The notes: generated from the letters alone by a model not told the origin. A DNA stretch of 64,000 bases from Arthrobacter sp. StoSoilB22 (GCF_019977315.1 NZ_AP024652.1:1426001-1490000), one strand, 5' to 3'. Shown: positions 17,855-28,107, counted from the first letter of the stretch. Translations and numbers: made by a program.

Positions 17855-19258
17855 ATGTCCTCCAGCACACCCCTGAACAGGGCTGCTGATTCGTTCAAGC
17901 GCACCGCATCTGCACTTGGCGATAAGTTGCGCTCCCTGCGCGGCACTGGCAACGAACCGGGCAAGCGCCCCGGCAAGCCAGGTAAACGCGGCACCACCAG
18001 CAAGCTCCACCCCGCAGCCGTATGGTCGGAAGCCGCTGGAACTGCCGGCGATTTCCTGGCACCGGCGTGGGACAGGATCCGTGCTGTGTGGCTGAGGTTC
18101 GTTTGGCCTGTCCTTGCAGTGGTGAGCCTGCTCGGCTGGGTGGTGTTGGCTGCCTCAATCGCGCTCTGGTGGGCAGGGCAGGCGTGGGGCTGGCAGGAGG
18201 CCAAGTCTGCCTCGATGGTGGCTTTCCTGTTGTTCCTTCTGGCCATCGGCTTCATTGTGGGCCGTTCGGCGTATGGCGTGGTCCTCGACCTCGCCCGCAC
18301 CCGGGTGGCTGTGGGGGATGACGCTGTGGGCAGTATTGCGGTATCCAACGTTTCCACCAGGCCGTTGTTGCCTGCGGCGCTGGAGCTCCCGGTGGGTTCA
18401 AATACTGCCGTTTTCCATTTGCCACGGATGAAGCCCGCCCAGGTTCATGAGGATCTTTTCACGATTCCCACGGCCCGCCGTGCAGTGATTGTGGTGGGTC
18501 CGGTCCGTTCTGTGCGCGCTGACCCCCTTCACTTGCTGCGCCGTCGCGTCATGTGGACTGAGCCGGTGGACCTGTTCGTGCACCCTCGCACGGTCTCCCT
18601 GGGCAGCTCGGCAGCAGGGTTTATCCGTGACCTTGAGGGCATGCCCACCACGGAACTGTCCAGTGCGGATGTTTCTTTCCATGCTTTGCGCGACTATGTC
18701 CCTGGTGACGATCGGCGCCACATCCACTGGAAGACCACAGCCCGGACCAATAAGCTCATGGTCCGCCAGTTCGAGGAAACCCGGCGCGCGCACCTTGCCA
18801 TTTCTTTGTCCATCAACACCGATGAGTATGATTCCGAGGCGGAGTTCGAAATGGCCATCTCCGTGGCGGCATCCATCGGACGCCAAGCGATCAGTGAACA
18901 ACGTGACCTGGACGTCCTAACCCAGAAGGGGCCGCTCCGCTGCGAGACGGGCCGTAACATGCTGGACGACATGACCCGGGTTGTCGGGGCACCCATGCGG
19001 AAGACCGCCGTCGACCTCGCGCGGAACCTGTCTGACGCCGTCCCGAATGCCTCAGTGGTGTTCTTTGTGGTAGGCAGCCACGTGACGGCAACCCAGCTGC
19101 GCACCTGCGCTGCCTCCGTTCCTCCCGGCGTGCGGAGCCTGGCGGTGCGGGTTCAACCCGGCGCGGCGCCGTCGAGGGCTAATATCGCGGACCTGACGGT
19201 CCTGACGGTGGGCGACCTGGACGACTTGGCAATTGTTCTTCGAAAGGCGGCAGCATGA
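17855..19258 (+). CDS. DUF58 domain membrane protein
   Basis: 467 aa. A basic N-terminus of about 60 residues is followed by two transmembrane helices (about 85-110 and 122-145), a beta-rich region, and the DUF58 signature DYVPGDDRRHIHWK near residue 285, then a vWA-like C-terminal part. DUF58 proteins accompany MoxR ATPases and are thought to be membrane partners or substrates of the ATPase; their biochemical function is not established. The stop overlaps the next start (ATGA), so it is translationally coupled to the transglutaminase-like gene. Confidence 0.85.
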   Translation: MSSSTPLNRAADSFKRTASALGDKLRSLRGTGNEPGKRPGKPGKRGTTSKLHPAAVWSEAAGTAGDFLAPAWDRIRAVWLRFVWPVLAVVSLLGWVVLAASIALWWAGQAWGWQEAKSASMVAFLLFLLAIGFIVGRSAYGVVLDLARTRVAVGDDAVGSIAVSNVSTRPLLPAALELPVGSNTAVFHLPRMKPAQVHEDLFTIPTARRAVIVVGPVRSVRADPLHLLRRRVMWTEPVDLFVHPRTVSLGSSAAGFIRDLEGMPTTELSSADVSFHALRDYVPGDDRRHIHWKTTARTNKLMVRQFEETRRAHLAISLSINTDEYDSEAEFEMAISVAASIGRQAISEQRDLDVLTQKGPLRCETGRNMLDDMTRVVGAPMRKTAVDLARNLSDAVPNASVVFFVVGSHVTATQLRTCAASVPPGVRSLAVRVQPGAAPSRANIADLTVLTVGDLDDLAIVLRKAAA

Positions 19259-21759
19259 GCACCGCGCCCAATCTCCGTCCCCGCGCGAAGGAAGCGAAGG
19301 GCTCCCGCGCCGCCCAGGGTTCGCGGTCCGCGGCGCGCGCCACGGGCGCATCCATCTTCAGCGACGGCAGGCCTCTGTGGCATTTTGCCATTGACTGCGG
19401 GGCGCTGCTGGTGCTGCTGCTCCTTGGCGTGCTCGGTTTCGCTTTGAGCTTTGGGGGAGACCCCCATTACCTCATCGCAGGCCTGGGCGGCGTGCTGCTG
19501 GGGTTGGGTATCGCCGTCCTCAACGCGCACCTTCGTTTGGGGCTGCTGATCACCACAGCGGTGGCGTTCGGTGCGTACATGGTTTTCGGGTCGGCCCTGG
19601 CAGTGCCGGACTCGGCAGTTTTCGGATTCCTTCCCAGCCTCGACTCGTTGCGCACGCTCCTGCTGGGCGTTGTCTTCGCTTGGAAGGACATGCTGACTGT
19701 TGGCGTGCCTGTGGGGACCGCGAACGGCATGCTCATTGTGCCGTTCCTGAGTTCCTTGGTCACTGCGCTGGCTGCCGGTCTGCTCACATGGCGTCTGAAG
19801 AGCCCCTACTGGCCGTTGCTTCCCGTGCTGGTTCTCTTTGTTACGGGCATTGCTTTCAGTACCAGTGCGGGTTTCCTCAACGTGGAGCGTGGCGTCTCCC
19901 TGACTATTGTGTCCATTGTGTGGGCGACGTTCCGCCGCGATGTACTCCGCCGGAACAGCACCAAAGCGGTTTCGGCCAACAGGCCGGATTCCGACGCCGC
20001 TACGGCCCGCCGAGGGCAGCTCCGCCGGCTGGGGACTGCTGCAGCAGTGATCGCCGTTGCGGTGGGTGTTACTGCAATCGCCTCGCCGTTGGTCACAGCC
20101 AGTGATGACCGCAAGGTCCTCCGCAACACGATCGTTCCGCCTTTCGATCCCCGGGATTACATCACCCCCTTGGCGAGCTTCCGCAGCTTCGTCAAGGATG
20201 AGAAGGACAATACGCTGTTCACGGTCAAGGGGCTGCCCAAAGACGCCCGCGTCCGGCTGGCGGCGCTGGACGCCTTCAACGGCCTGAACTACACCATGGA
20301 CCCCAACAGTTCCGGCAACTTCAGCAAGGTAGGCGACGCCCGTTCGCTCAATACGCTGGCCGACTCCGGGAGCCCGGTGCAGGGCACCAACTACACGCTG
20401 GACATCACTGTGGAGGACTACCAGGGCTACTTTGTTCCTGGTGGACGGCACACTACGGGGATGAGTTTTGCAGACACGTCCGGCGCAGCATCAGGGCTGT
20501 ATTTCAACGCCGGCACCGATACCGCTGTGACCACCAAAGGCTTGGCAAGGGGCGATAACTACACTGTGCAGGTCTCGGACCCCGGGACGCTGGAGCACGG
20601 ACAGCTCACGCAGTACGACTTTGCGAAGCTCACGCTGCCCGAGGCGGAGGAAGTTCCGCCGATTGTGGCGTCGCAGGCGAACCAGCTTTCGGAAGACGCA
20701 CCGACGGCCATTGACCGTGTCCGGCAGATTGAGGCGCACTTCCAGAAGAGTGGTGCGTTCAGCAACGGGCTGGTAGCCGAGGGACAGCTCCCAAGCCTCC
20801 CCGGTCACAGCGCTGCACGCGTCCGCAACATGCTCTCGGCCAAGCAAATGCTGGGCGACGACGAACAGTACGCCGTATCCATGTCCCTCATGCTCCGTCA
20901 CCTTGGCATACCGTCCCGTGTGGTGATGGGGTTCTACCCGGACCCCAAGAGCCCCGAGAACGGCGCTGGAGACATCAAGATCACGGGTAAGGATGTCCAC
21001 GCCTGGGTGGAAGTGGCGTTCGACCGCGTGGGCTGGGTGACGTTCGATCCCACGCCGCCCAAGGACAACGTGCCCATCCCGCCGGACCCTGAGAACAAGT
21101 CCAAACCCAAGCCGCAGGTGCTGCAGCCGCCGCCCCCGCCGCAGGAGCCCGCGGACCTGCCGCCGGATTCCACACCGGATGCCCTGGACGCTGACGAGAA
21201 GAAGAACAACCCCTGGCTTTTCTGGGGTCCGCTGCTGGCGGCCATCGGCATGGCACTGATTCCGCTGGGGATCCTCGCCTTGCCGTTGTTGCTCATCCTT
21301 CTGTTGAAATCACGACGCCGGAAGGCGCGTTTCCGTGATGGCCACCCCGCGCAGCGGGTTGGCGCCGGCTGGAATGAAGTGCTGAGCCTGGTCACCGATA
21401 TGGGTGCTTCGATCGACACCAAGTCCACCAGGCGCGAATCGGCCACAGTCATCGCTGACGCGTTCCCCACCACCGGAACTACCACCACCCTGCTTGCCCA
21501 CCGTGCGGACGCCGCTGTGTTCGGTGCGGGCCAGCCCAGTGAGAAGGAGGTCAAGGAGTACTGGGAGATCGTTGATACGTCGCTGACCGACATCACCGGA
21601 AGCGTTGGTTTCTGGAAACGGCAGCAGGCACGATTCTCGCCGCGCTCGTTGCTGTCCGATGGCCGCGCTGCCCTTCGTCGCCGTCAACAGGGCACCTCCG
21701 ATCCTGCGAAGCGCGGCTTCACCTTGCCGTTCAAGAAGGACACCACCGATGAGCAATGA
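19255..21759 (+). CDS. Transglutaminase-like membrane protein, catalytic Cys replaced by Asp
   Basis: 834 aa. Multiple N-terminal transmembrane helices (about 40-250) precede an extracellular transglutaminase-like domain, a Pro-rich linker (PPPPPQEPADLPP), one more transmembrane helix near 665-690 and a cytoplasmic tail with a DUF4129-like region. In active members the motif reads GxCEx[FY]A. Here it reads GDDEQYA, with Asp536 where the nucleophilic Cys should be. The other triad residues appear present (His582 in DVHAWVEV, Asp598 in FDPTP). The protein should therefore have lost thiol transamidase or protease chemistry and may be a structural or binding pseudoenzyme, perhaps for the giant proteins. 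It overlaps both neighbours. Confidence 0.85.
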   Translation: MSTAPNLRPRAKEAKGSRAAQGSRSAARATGASIFSDGRPLWHFAIDCGALLVLLLLGVLGFALSFGGDPHYLIAGLGGVLLGLGIAVLNAHLRLGLLITTAVAFGAYMVFGSALAVPDSAVFGFLPSLDSLRTLLLGVVFAWKDMLTVGVPVGTANGMLIVPFLSSLVTALAAGLLTWRLKSPYWPLLPVLVLFVTGIAFSTSAGFLNVERGVSLTIVSIVWATFRRDVLRRNSTKAVSANRPDSDAATARRGQLRRLGTAAAVIAVAVGVTAIASPLVTASDDRKVLRNTIVPPFDPRDYITPLASFRSFVKDEKDNTLFTVKGLPKDARVRLAALDAFNGLNYTMDPNSSGNFSKVGDARSLNTLADSGSPVQGTNYTLDITVEDYQGYFVPGGRHTTGMSFADTSGAASGLYFNAGTDTAVTTKGLARGDNYTVQVSDPGTLEHGQLTQYDFAKLTLPEAEEVPPIVASQANQLSEDAPTAIDRVRQIEAHFQKSGAFSNGLVAEGQLPSLPGHSAARVRNMLSAKQMLGDDEQYAVSMSLMLRHLGIPSRVVMGFYPDPKSPENGAGDIKITGKDVHAWVEVAFDRVGWVTFDPTPPKDNVPIPPDPENKSKPKPQVLQPPPPPQEPADLPPDSTPDALDADEKKNNPWLFWGPLLAAIGMALIPLGILALPLLLILLLKSRRRKARFRDGHPAQRVGAGWNEVLSLVTDMGASIDTKSTRRESATVIADAFPTTGTTTTLLAHRADAAVFGAGQPSEKEVKEYWEIVDTSLTDITGSVGFWKRQQARFSPRSLLSDGRAALRRRQQGTSDPAKRGFTLPFKKDTTDEQ

Positions 21760-23428
21760 GACAGAACTTTGCCCGGCCTGCCGGCACGGGGTACGCCCGG
21801 GTGCGACGTTCTGCACGCAGTGCGGTTCACCCCTGAGTAACCGTGGTGCCCGCAAGGAAGGCAATATCAACCATGCCCAAAAGGCGGCGTTGGAGTTCGC
21901 CAACCGGCACGGGTTCTCCGATCCCGGTAGTATCTCGGTAGTGTCGGCGCCGGAGTCGCCGATGCCGCACGGAACAAAAACCATGCCGGATGGTATGCCG
22001 GGGCCAGGGGGAGGGACCACAATGACCACCAAGCTCGAGTTGGCGCCCGCCACTACAGGGAAACGTCTGGGCGCAGCCGTGTTGGACTGGCTGGGTCCCT
22101 TTGCCGTGCTTGCCACCACGTTCGCTATTGGTATTGCCGGCATCACGCAGACCCGCAGGAACGGCTTCATTGTCTATGACACGGGCCTGCTGGTTCTGCT
22201 GGGCAGCATCGGCTTGGGCGTGACCGTGGTGTATACCTTTGTCATTCTTGGTCTTGAGGCGAAGTCCGGAAACACCATCGGTAACCAGCTCATGGGCATC
22301 CGCAGTGCGGATTCTGATGGCTACGCGCCGGGTGCCGGGGTTGTTTTTGTCCGGGGGATTCTCACCGGCGGCCTTCTGCTGCTGGGTTCCATTGTTGCCG
22401 TCATCTTGTCCGCGCTCGGACTGATCGGGCTGGTCCTGTGGATCGCCCTGCCGTTGATGTTCCTGGGTGTTGTGTGGGCTGTCCTTGTGGTCATCTCCAA
22501 CGCCTGGGACAAAAACGGCAAACTGCGCGGCTGGCAGGACAAAGCGGCAAAGTCCTTGGTGTTTGACGTCAAGCAGGGTCGTAACCCGGTGACCACCGGA
22601 GGCATCCAGGGCCCGTACAGTTTCGCCCCCATGGATCTCCCACCGGTTCAACCCGTAGCTTCGCCGGTACCGTCAGGCCCCGTGCCGGGTTCCCGTCAAG
22701 GTGCCACCGCACAGGCTGTCCCCGGCCAGGCTGCTCCCGCCCGGATCTCGCCTGCGCTGGCAGCGCCCACCCAGACTTCGCCAGCGCAAGCAACTCCCGC
22801 CCCTGCGACACCGGTGGCCCCTGCCGTGCAACCTTCGCATGATCCGAACCAATGGCGTCCGCCGTCGGCGCCTTTCGCGCCGGCATCGCGCACAACCATA
22901 GCGCCGCAAGCCCCGGCTCCTTCCGTGCAGGCCGCGGCGCCAGCGGCGGTTCCTTCCGCGCAGGCCCCGGCAGCACCGCAGGCCCCGGCAGCACCGCCGG
23001 CCGTAACAATCCCGCCTCACGACACTCCCGCGGCCACCGCCCACCCGGACGACGACCTGGAGCGCACCCAGATGCGCCCGGGTGCTGCCCGCGCCCAAGC
23101 TGTCCTGCGGATCCGGGTCGACGACGGCCAGGACATCCAGCTGGGCGGGTCAGTTCTCCTCGGCCGCAATCCGGCACCGCAGCCCGGGGAGTCGGTGGAG
23201 CAACTGCTGCCTGTGACAGATCCGGGGCGGTCCATTTCCAAAACGCATCTGCATCTGCGCGTTGATGGCGACGGAGTCTGGGTCACGGACCGCAATTCCA
23301 CCAACGGCAGCGCCGTCACCACGCCGGACGGTTTGCAGACCAGGCTCAACCCGGGCGAAGCAAGCTTTGTCCGTCCCGGTTCCACCGTTCACTTTGGGGA
23401 CCGTTCCTTCCACCTAGGACAAGCATGA
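21749..23428 (+). CDS. Zinc-ribbon, RDD membrane and FHA domain protein
   Basis: 559 aa from the ATG at 21749, which overlaps the previous gene by 11 bp. A Cys4 zinc ribbon (CPACRHG...CTQCG) occupies residues 8-25. An RDD membrane domain with several helices (about 100-265) opens with GKRLGAAVLDWLG. A 170-residue Pro/Ala-rich linker follows, then a C-terminal FHA domain (about 450-559) with the phosphothreonine-binding pattern LLGRN, SISKTH and NSTNG. The FHA domain should be cytoplasmic and bind targets phosphorylated by the kinase encoded downstream. It probably tethers signalling to the membrane complex. Confidence 0.85.
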   Translation: MSNETELCPACRHGVRPGATFCTQCGSPLSNRGARKEGNINHAQKAALEFANRHGFSDPGSISVVSAPESPMPHGTKTMPDGMPGPGGGTTMTTKLELAPATTGKRLGAAVLDWLGPFAVLATTFAIGIAGITQTRRNGFIVYDTGLLVLLGSIGLGVTVVYTFVILGLEAKSGNTIGNQLMGIRSADSDGYAPGAGVVFVRGILTGGLLLLGSIVAVILSALGLIGLVLWIALPLMFLGVVWAVLVVISNAWDKNGKLRGWQDKAAKSLVFDVKQGRNPVTTGGIQGPYSFAPMDLPPVQPVASPVPSGPVPGSRQGATAQAVPGQAAPARISPALAAPTQTSPAQATPAPATPVAPAVQPSHDPNQWRPPSAPFAPASRTTIAPQAPAPSVQAAAPAAVPSAQAPAAPQAPAAPPAVTIPPHDTPAATAHPDDDLERTQMRPGAARAQAVLRIRVDDGQDIQLGGSVLLGRNPAPQPGESVEQLLPVTDPGRSISKTHLHLRVDGDGVWVTDRNSTNGSAVTTPDGLQTRLNPGEASFVRPGSTVHFGDRSFHLGQA

Positions 23429-24351
23429 ATTCACAGCCGGCCACTCCCGCCAACGCCGAAGCGGGTCCTGCTGCAAGCGGAACGGCTTTTCGACTCAGCT
23501 ATGGGTACGGTACGGACCGCGGTCTTCGGCGCGAACTGAACGAGGACTCGTTCATCGCCTCTGACCCGGTCTTTGCCGTTGCCGACGGCATGGGCGGGCA
23601 CGAAGCGGGGGAGATTGCCAGCGGCATGTGCGTGCGGGCCTTGGGCAGCGCTCCCGAATTGGCCACCGGCGTGCGCACTGCAACAGCAGCTGACCTTCAG
23701 TCCTGCCTGTTGAAGGCCGATGCCGCGATCCGCGACGCGACGGGCGCCCGTGCCGGGACCACGCTGTCCGGGGTAGTGGTGGTGGAACAGATGGGCCTGC
23801 CTTACTGGCTGGTGATGAACATCGGCGATTCCAGGACGTACCGCCTCAGCCAAGGCGAGTTCGCGCAGGTAAGCGTTGACCATTCCGAAGTGCAGGAACT
23901 GGTGGATGCCGGAGACATCACTGCCGAGCAGGCAACAGTCCACCCCCGCCGTCACGTGGTGACCCGTGCCTTGGGCACCGGCGATGAGACTGAGGCTGAC
24001 TTTTGGTTGCTTCCCATTCAGGAAGGCGACCGGATCATGATCTGCTCGGATGGTCTCAACGGTGAACTGGGGGATGACCACATGTTCCGCATCCTCAGCA
24101 CCGTCGCCCATCCGCAGGACGCCGTGGACGCACTGATCCAAGCTGCTTTGCGGAGCGGTGGCAGGGACAACGTCACCGTCATTGTGGTGGACGCCAAAAA
24201 CGTCTTGAACGATGCCGGGATCGCTATCACAGCGCCCCGCCCCGAGGTTCCGTCCGAGGTTGAAGAAGACACCCTTCCGCGGGCCTGGGTCAATGGCACG
24301 GATGAGGCCGTCGGGGCTAATCAGGAGGAAGGCGTTGATGGCAAGCAGTAA
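23425..24351 (+). CDS. PP2C-family Ser/Thr protein phosphatase
   Basis: 308 aa. A metal-dependent PPM/PP2C phosphatase with canonical metal-binding motifs: RRELNEDSF, VADGMGGHEAGE, IGDSRTY, CSDGLNGEL and GGRDNVTVIVVD. No transmembrane segment, so it is cytoplasmic. It is expected to reverse phosphorylation by the kinase at 26320-28107, a standard actinobacterial pairing. It overlaps the upstream gene by 4 bp (ATGA) and the downstream FHA gene by 14 bp, so all are likely made from one transcript. Confidence 0.95.
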   Translation: MNSQPATPANAEAGPAASGTAFRLSYGYGTDRGLRRELNEDSFIASDPVFAVADGMGGHEAGEIASGMCVRALGSAPELATGVRTATAADLQSCLLKADAAIRDATGARAGTTLSGVVVVEQMGLPYWLVMNIGDSRTYRLSQGEFAQVSVDHSEVQELVDAGDITAEQATVHPRRHVVTRALGTGDETEADFWLLPIQEGDRIMICSDGLNGELGDDHMFRILSTVAHPQDAVDALIQAALRSGGRDNVTVIVVDAKNVLNDAGIAITAPRPEVPSEVEEDTLPRAWVNGTDEAVGANQEEGVDGKQ

Positions 24352-26323
24352 CCCCCTTTCACTAACCCGCTACCAGCAGGGTGAGTGGTTTGGCGTTGTG
24401 CGGAACGGAACCGTGGTGCTTCTTGGCCCCGACACACCGCACGCACTGATCGACACCGTATGGGAGTTGCTGGCATCGGCACCGGAGGCCCACGAAGTCC
24501 TCCATGAGGTGACGGAGGCCTTTGGTGTTTCCCTCAGCCGTATTCCACCGTTCGGGATCATTGATTCCAAAGACGCGCTCCGTGTGTTCCTCCGGGGAGA
24601 CCTTGAACTGGTGGTGCAGTTGGGCGGAGGCGTGCAGTTGGGTGGTGGCGAGGAACGCCTGACGGGCCGTGACGTCACCACGTGGACCGAACGCCGGCTC
24701 GTGGATGCCACGGCCTACAGCGTCCGGATCGGGAATGGCACTGCTGTGTCTGCAGGAATTCCGACGGCGGGAGGGAGCCTCCCGCTGAACGCCTCGCCGC
24801 TGAAAGCCGCGCCAGTGAACAGTCTCCCTGTGGGAGAAGGCGTGGTCCTCCTTGCAGCGCTCGACGCCGCGGCAGGATCGGCCGGGCCCGCGGCTAGTGA
24901 GCCCGAGGTCAAGCCGGCAATGGTGTCCGATGAGACCATGATCGGTTACACGGAGGCGGACCTTGGCCTGACCATCGCACCCGGCCACATGATCAGTTCC
25001 GTGGGTTCTTCCACATCTGAGGAGGATGCTGCTGCCGAGGAGTCGTCGGCCTCCGAGGTGCCTGTGAAACCTGCGGTGCCTGCAGAACCGCGCGCATCCC
25101 AAGACGCCGCAGTGGCTGAGGAACCGGGCGTGTCGGAAGAACCCGTACTGCCTGGCGAACCCGTGCGGCCTGAAGAAGCTGCACTTACTGAAGAAGCCGC
25201 ACCCCCTGCAGACCAGGTTGCGGACCAGGCTGAGGAGCAGGAGTCAGCTTCTGCGGCGGACTTGGATACATCCGGTGTGCCTGGCCATACGAGCACCACC
25301 GATCTCTTGGTTCCGTCACTGGAGAACACCACGAACTATGACCATTTGTGGGACAAAACGGTGATGCGGAACATCGAGGATGCCGCTGTTCGAACGGACA
25401 ATGAGTCCGAAGACCACGGTTCACCGGCTGCCACGGCACCGGAAGCCTCAACGCCGCTGGACCTGAAATCCTCAACCGAAGCGACAGGCGAGGACCACCC
25501 GCCAGGAGGGGGCGGCGTCGGATCCGTTCCCCTCGCGCCTGCTTCCGCCCCGCAGGTTGACGACGAGAGTGTGTCCTCAGCAGGGACCACTACCGGACTG
25601 ATTGACTCGGTCCCATGGCTGCGCAGCGGCTCCTCCACGTCCGGATCCAGTCAGCCAGCTGCTCAGCCCGGTCCCGCCGCCTCGCCCGCACCCCAGGTAC
25701 CCGCGCCCCAAATACCGGCGGCGTGGCTCTCGGCCCCCGACGATAGCCCAGCGGACGAGGACTCGGATCATGACGGCCAAACCATCATGAAGAGCAGTCT
25801 TCCCTCTGCGAGCGAACAGGGACCCATGGCTGCTCCGGGTGGCGCTGATGCGCCTGCCGTCGTAGGGCCGAGCGTCCTGGCGCGCATGTGCTCCCAAGGT
25901 CACGCCAACCCGCCCACCTATCCGCAGTGCTCGGTATGCGGGGTCCCCGTGACAGGAGACGCCGTCCATGTACCGCGTCCACGACTGGGCCGGATGCGGG
26001 TTTCCACTGGTGAGCTGGTGGATTTGGACCAGTCGCTCATCATCGGCCGGCAACCGTCGGTCTCCCGCGTTCAAGGCGGCACCATGCCGCGCCTGGTCCA
26101 AGTGGACAGCCCCGGAGGAGATATTTCCCGCTCCCACGTGGAGGTCCGGCTGGAGGGTTGGCACGTCATGCTGTGCGACCTGAAAGCGACCAACGGAACC
26201 GTGCTTATCCGGGAGGGCCAGGCACCGCGCCGGCTTGCCCAAAACGAAATGGCAATCCTGCTGGACGGCGATATCGCCGAGTTGGGTGACAACATTTCAC
26301 TGCGTTTCGAGGAGATTCTTTGA
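24338..26323 (+). CDS. FHA domain protein with long acidic Pro/Ala linker
   Basis: 661 aa from ATG 24338, with AGGAGG at 24323-24328. An N-terminal globular domain of about 150 residues (opens MASSNPLSLTRYQQGEWFG) has no family I recognise. A long acidic Ala/Glu/Pro linker (about 190-510) is followed by a Cys pair motif (CSQGHANPPTYPQCSVCG) like a small zinc finger. A C-terminal FHA domain (about 560-661) has IIGRQ, ISRSH and KATNG, an intact phosphothreonine-binding set. The linker has three Thr-centred sites that could be kinase targets (DETMIG, DKTVMRN, DGQTIMKS). It is likely a scaffold between the kinase and the membrane machine. Confidence 0.8.
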   Translation: MASSNPLSLTRYQQGEWFGVVRNGTVVLLGPDTPHALIDTVWELLASAPEAHEVLHEVTEAFGVSLSRIPPFGIIDSKDALRVFLRGDLELVVQLGGGVQLGGGEERLTGRDVTTWTERRLVDATAYSVRIGNGTAVSAGIPTAGGSLPLNASPLKAAPVNSLPVGEGVVLLAALDAAAGSAGPAASEPEVKPAMVSDETMIGYTEADLGLTIAPGHMISSVGSSTSEEDAAAEESSASEVPVKPAVPAEPRASQDAAVAEEPGVSEEPVLPGEPVRPEEAALTEEAAPPADQVADQAEEQESASAADLDTSGVPGHTSTTDLLVPSLENTTNYDHLWDKTVMRNIEDAAVRTDNESEDHGSPAATAPEASTPLDLKSSTEATGEDHPPGGGGVGSVPLAPASAPQVDDESVSSAGTTTGLIDSVPWLRSGSSTSGSSQPAAQPGPAASPAPQVPAPQIPAAWLSAPDDSPADEDSDHDGQTIMKSSLPSASEQGPMAAPGGADAPAVVGPSVLARMCSQGHANPPTYPQCSVCGVPVTGDAVHVPRPRLGRMRVSTGELVDLDQSLIIGRQPSVSRVQGGTMPRLVQVDSPGGDISRSHVEVRLEGWHVMLCDLKATNGTVLIREGQAPRRLAQNEMAILLDGDIAELGDNISLRFEEIL

Positions 26324-28107
26324 GTTCCAAGAGGCCCCCTGCGCCGCCTCCACCCATTCCGGGTTTCAAGTACATCAGCCTGCTGGGCTCTGGTGGCTTC
26401 TCGGATGTTTATCTTTATGAGCAGGACCGCCCGCGCCGAAAAGTAGCGGTCAAGGTGCTGTTGTCCGATCTGAAGACCGAAGGGGCACGCCGCCGTTTCG
26501 AGTCCGAAGCGAACCTCATGGCGCAGTTGTCGTCGCACCCTTACATCGTGACGATCTTCGAAGCCGAGATCACTGAAAACGGGCACTCGTACTTGGCCAT
26601 GGAGTATTGCTCCAGGCCGAGCCTTGACGTCCGCTATCGTCGTCAGCGATTCAGCGTGGACGAAGTCCTGGCCGTCGGCATCCAGGTGGCCTCCGCCGTC
26701 GAGACAGCCCACCGGGCAGGCATTGTTCACCGGGACATTAAGCCAGCCAACATCCTGGTGACCGATTACAATCGGCCTGCCCTGACCGACTTCGGCATCT
26801 CTGGCACCATCGGCGCCGACACTGAAGACGACGCCGGAATGTCCATACCGTGGTCCCCGCCGGAGCAGTTCCGCGGTGGTGCCGTGGATGGCGTTCCCGT
26901 GGATGTTTGGGCGCTGGGCGCTACGTTGTACACGCTCCTGGCGGGTCGCTCGCCATTTGTCCTTCCGGGACAGGACAACTCCCAGCGGGAATTGATCTCC
27001 CGCATCACCAATTCTCCGCTGCCCAGGCTGGGACGCGCCGACGTTCCCGAGTCCCTGGAGCTGGTGTTGGCCACATCCATGGCCAAGTCACCGGAATCGC
27101 GATATTCGTCAGCGCACGCTTTCGCGTTGGCACTTCAGCGGATCCAAGCGGAACTGAACCTGTCCGTGACGCCCTTTGAGGTTCTTGAAGAACCCGGGCA
27201 CGGTGACGATCAGCATCCGGACGACAACTTTGAGGAAACCCGGGTCCGGAGCATCGCTTCGATCGATCCCGACGCTTCGGGAACGGCCACCACAGGGTCG
27301 GCACCCACTTTCCCTGCGCGAACTTTCCCGTCCACGGTTCCGGGCGGGACCCAGCACCCGACCCAGCGGCCGGCGCCGCCGTTTGCCCGGCCCGCCAGCG
27401 AACCCCAGCCCGCCACCCCCTCGCACTCCAGCGACCCCTCACAACCTGTCCAGTCACAGGCCGGTCCGGCCGCCCCGCCCCGGTTCCATGCTCCGGCGAC
27501 GCCTGGATACACGCCGCCCGGAGCCTACGCAGCTCCGGCCGAGCCTGACACTGCTGAGTCCACGGTCCTGCGCGGCTGGCAGCCCTCGCAACCGCAGGAC
27601 GATCTTGGGGCAACAGTCAGCCGATCGAGCGCAGGTGCCCCGCCGGTGGCCCAGGAGGACGCTCCACCGGCAGACCACAGCAAGCGCAACCTCTGGCTTG
27701 CAGCAGCAGGTGCTGCCGTACTGGTAGTCGCCATTGTGGTTGGCGTGGTCCTGGGTGCGCAGGCGCAGCCAAAGGTCGCACCCACGGAAACATCCAGCAA
27801 GCCGCCTGCCGATGCTTTGAGCGACGGCAGTGTTCCGGAAGTAGCGGGGTTGACGGCAGCACGGGACACCGCGGACCGGAACATCATCGTCTTCTCCTGG
27901 ACCAACCCGCAGCCGATGCCCGGCGATACGTTCAAATGGCGCGTCAAATCTGCCAAGTCTGAAGGCGTCTACGAGAACACCGCAACCGGAAAAGCGTTCC
28001 TCTCCGGGTTTGACGAGCCACCCATCTGCGTGCAGGCCATCATTGTTCGCTCCGACGGTTCCGCGTCACCCGGCGGGCCGGACTCCATCGCCTGCCTGGA
28101 CGAGTAG
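26320..28107 (+). CDS. Receptor-type Ser/Thr protein kinase
   Basis: 595 aa with a TTG start (GAGGAG 5 nt upstream; TTGA overlap with the previous stop). The N-terminal Hanks-type kinase domain (residues 15-270) has a complete catalytic set: GSGGFSDVY, Lys45, HRDIKPAN with Asp139, and DFG with Asp157. A Pro-rich juxtamembrane segment (320-450) is followed by one transmembrane helix (about 456-480) and a 110-residue extracellular FN3-like domain. There are no PASTA repeats, so it is not a PknB-type cell-wall sensor. The small outer domain may sense the giant FN3/Ig proteins or another envelope cue. Confidence 0.93.
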   Translation: MSSKRPPAPPPPIPGFKYISLLGSGGFSDVYLYEQDRPRRKVAVKVLLSDLKTEGARRRFESEANLMAQLSSHPYIVTIFEAEITENGHSYLAMEYCSRPSLDVRYRRQRFSVDEVLAVGIQVASAVETAHRAGIVHRDIKPANILVTDYNRPALTDFGISGTIGADTEDDAGMSIPWSPPEQFRGGAVDGVPVDVWALGATLYTLLAGRSPFVLPGQDNSQRELISRITNSPLPRLGRADVPESLELVLATSMAKSPESRYSSAHAFALALQRIQAELNLSVTPFEVLEEPGHGDDQHPDDNFEETRVRSIASIDPDASGTATTGSAPTFPARTFPSTVPGGTQHPTQRPAPPFARPASEPQPATPSHSSDPSQPVQSQAGPAAPPRFHAPATPGYTPPGAYAAPAEPDTAESTVLRGWQPSQPQDDLGATVSRSSAGAPPVAQEDAPPADHSKRNLWLAAAGAAVLVVAIVVGVVLGAQAQPKVAPTETSSKPPADALSDGSVPEVAGLTAARDTADRNIIVFSWTNPQPMPGDTFKWRVKSAKSEGVYENTATGKAFLSGFDEPPICVQAIIVRSDGSASPGGPDSIACLDE

